From NCBI GenBank assembly GCA_947500505.1, contig CANMSL010000011.1:82178-146177 (forward strand): a stretch of DNA of 64,000 nucleotides, given 5' to 3'. The notes under the pieces are model-generated. The model did not search any database and was not told the origin of the DNA. It worked only from the letters and a program-made list of their open reading frames with translations. The DNA is from an uncultured Aquimarina sp. GTDB taxonomy: Bacteria > Bacteroidota > Bacteroidia > Flavobacteriales > Flavobacteriaceae. Shown piece by piece: positions 63,901 through 64,000 of the stretch. A program made the translations under genes and the position numbers. Position 1 is the first letter of the stretch. Every line of letters begins with the position of its first letter.

Positions 63901-64000
63901 CTGTCGGCCCTTGTATTCCTTGTGCTCCTGTCGGTCCTTGCGCTCCAGTTGCACCAGTTGGTCCTTGTGCTCCGGTTGCACCCGTTGGTCCTTGCGCTCC
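60905..64000 (-). CDS. Collagen-like Gly-X-Y repeat protein, 5' end beyond the window
   Basis: The frame is open from the stop at 60905 to the window edge (1032 codons), so the true start is not visible; the GTG at 63340 is inside the repeat. About 700 residues are uninterrupted Gly-X-Y triplets built almost only from GPT, GAT, GAQ and GIQ. The roughly 330-residue C-terminus is non-collagenous: WAEENGAINPSTNSGFQFSF and following beta-rich stretch to VVIQTNG, a short GPQGPAGDP, then DDQDLTLTGNILSLTGDP and a final domain ending NVVFVVK. The first part may act as a trimerising head like those of other bacterial collagens. It is followed by the giant adhesin gene. No hydroxylase is nearby. Confidence 0.85.
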   Translation of the reverse strand, partial: GAQGPTGATGAQGPTGATGAQGPTGAQGIQGPTGATGAQGPTGATGAQGPTGATGAQGPTGATGAQGATGATGAQGPTGANGATGAQGPTGATGAQGLTGATGAQGPTGATGATGAQGIQGPTGATGAQGPTGATGAQGPTGATGAQGPTGATGAQGIQGPTGATGAQGATGAQGIQGPTGATGAQGPTGATGAQGPTGATGAQGPTGATGAQGPTGATGVQGPTGAQGATGAQGATGSQGPTGATGAQGIQGPTGATGAQGPTGATGAQGIQGPTGATGATGAQGIQGPTGATGATGAQGIQGPTGATGAQGPTGATGAQGPTGATGAQGIQGPTGATGATGAQGIQGPTGATGATGAQGIQGPTGATGATGAQGIQGPTGATGAQGIQGPTGATGAQGPTGATGAQGIQGPTGATGVQGPTGATGATGAQGIQGPTGATGAQGATGAQGIQGPTGATGATGAQGIQGPTGATGATGAQGIQGPTGATGAQGPTGANGAQGIQGPTGATGATGAQGIQGPTGATGATGAQGPTGATGAQGPTGATGAQGPTGATGATGAQGIQGPTGATGATGAQGIQGPTGATGAQGPTGATGAQGIQGPTGATGATGAQGIQGPTGAQGATGATGAQGIQGPTGATGAQGPTGATGAQGPTGATGAQGPTGATGAQGPTGATGAQGIQGPTGATGATGAQGIQGPTGPMGAVPNGGGIDVIWAEENGAINPSTNSGFQFSFGNGANSVSGVMVGYESLATKLSFSSASAVTATIELYVNGVATGRTISVSAATSSIVAISPLTLAESDRVTFRTISGSGGSANVVGVVIQTNGVTGPQGPAGDPATDDQDLTLTGNILSLTGDPTPTPAIDLSPYLDNTDDQNSLEVPITGSTDTNGDAVIDENDTITLDVDGDGSVETNLQEALEAVAPITSKAARIFYPPSIAIDASTTGTNRTVSLYQEYIDQFTLANAATSASSTGSPSAIPTYAASELYYYVTYFDPTVFANVSIDANGVMTYDIIATPADFNSLINVVFVVK
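61886..64000 (-). repeat. Tandem 9-bp-based coding repeat (collagen tract)
   Basis: The unit is nine bases per Gly-X-Y triplet, assembled into modules of 27 bp (GPT-GAT-GAQ), 36 bp (GIQ-GPT-GAT-GAQ) and 45 bp (GIQ-GPT-GAT-GAT-GAQ). Copies differ mainly at third codon positions. Single variants such as GVQ, GAN, GSQ and GLT occur. The tract is clearly richer in GC than the rest of the window and runs off the end. Confidence 0.9.

Noticed and set aside
61867..63981. 704-codon minus-strand frame of Lys/Glu/Gln/Leu repeats overlapping the collagen gene
   Set aside because: It exists because the 9-bp repeat lacks stops in this frame. The Gly-X-Y frame continues into a non-repetitive, well-formed C-terminal domain, so it is the real gene.
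61886..64000. CRISPR array
   Set aside because: Periodic sequence was considered, but there are no unique spacers, and the period follows 9-bp coding units.
1..64000. tRNA, rRNA, IS element or prophage genes
   Set aside because: I looked for transposase, integrase and structural RNA signatures and saw none. A tRNA search program would be needed to exclude a tRNA with certainty.

Overview
The window reads as a chromosomal segment of a marine-type member of the Flavobacteriia (Bacteroidota). Supporting signs are low GC, genes for Na+-translocating NADH:quinone reductase, type IX secretion parts (PorT, the Plug protein, a type B sorting-domain cargo), a TamL-type lipidated BamA homologue, FecI/FecR-type regulation, DUF3667 and DUF4846 proteins, and many exact TAnnTTTG promoter elements just upstream of start codons. 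The collagen-like gene and the many lipoproteins would fit Aquimarina or a relative, but the genus is only a guess. I found no rRNA, tRNA, transposase, prophage or CRISPR array.

Layout. 0-13.7 kb holds core genes: a cut-off lipoprotein-like gene, accD, fbaA, tamL divergent from a TrmH-type methyltransferase, porT coupled to ubiE/menG, trkAH, an aminotransferase and a fatty acid desaturase. 13.8-19.3 kb holds rsmG, then a likely TetR-controlled set (SDR oxidoreductase, TetR, MFS transporter) split by a small accessory patch with a lipoprotein and a broken nuclease-like gene. 19.3-26.3 kb holds an acetyltransferase, pruA, an NRDE protein, a possible papain-fold protein, apaG, a DUF3667 membrane protein and the T9SS Plug protein. 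26.4-38.4 kb holds the six-gene nqr operon, a DUF4846 protein, an unusual VIT/vWA/TonB-plug/TPR/DUF2135 fusion, a small nqr-associated protein and apbE, whose product flavinylates NqrB and NqrC.

38.4-43.3 kb holds a four-gene reverse-strand unit (ABA4-like protein, unknown membrane protein, LytS-type kinase, LytTR regulator), a methyltransferase and map. 43.6-49.8 kb is a surface-regulation region: an ECF sigma factor, a FecR anti-sigma factor and an STN-domain outer membrane protein, surrounded by lipoproteins. A CGCAGCG element precedes the sigma gene and two lipoprotein genes, suggesting one regulon. 49.9-55.2 kb holds gpmI, an ankyrin protein, an M48 protease, a CAP lipoprotein, an M15 peptidase and a stand-alone clpP.

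55.5-64 kb is devoted to the cell surface: a T9SS type B cargo protein, a giant Calx-beta/SdrD-like/beta-helix protein, and directly upstream of it a collagen-like protein whose Gly-X-Y tract runs off the window end. These last two genes look like one operon building an extracellular structure.

The strongest leads are the collagen/beta-helix operon, the VIT-plug fusion protein, the CGCAGCG-linked sigma/FecR/STN regulon and the repeated TetR operator.
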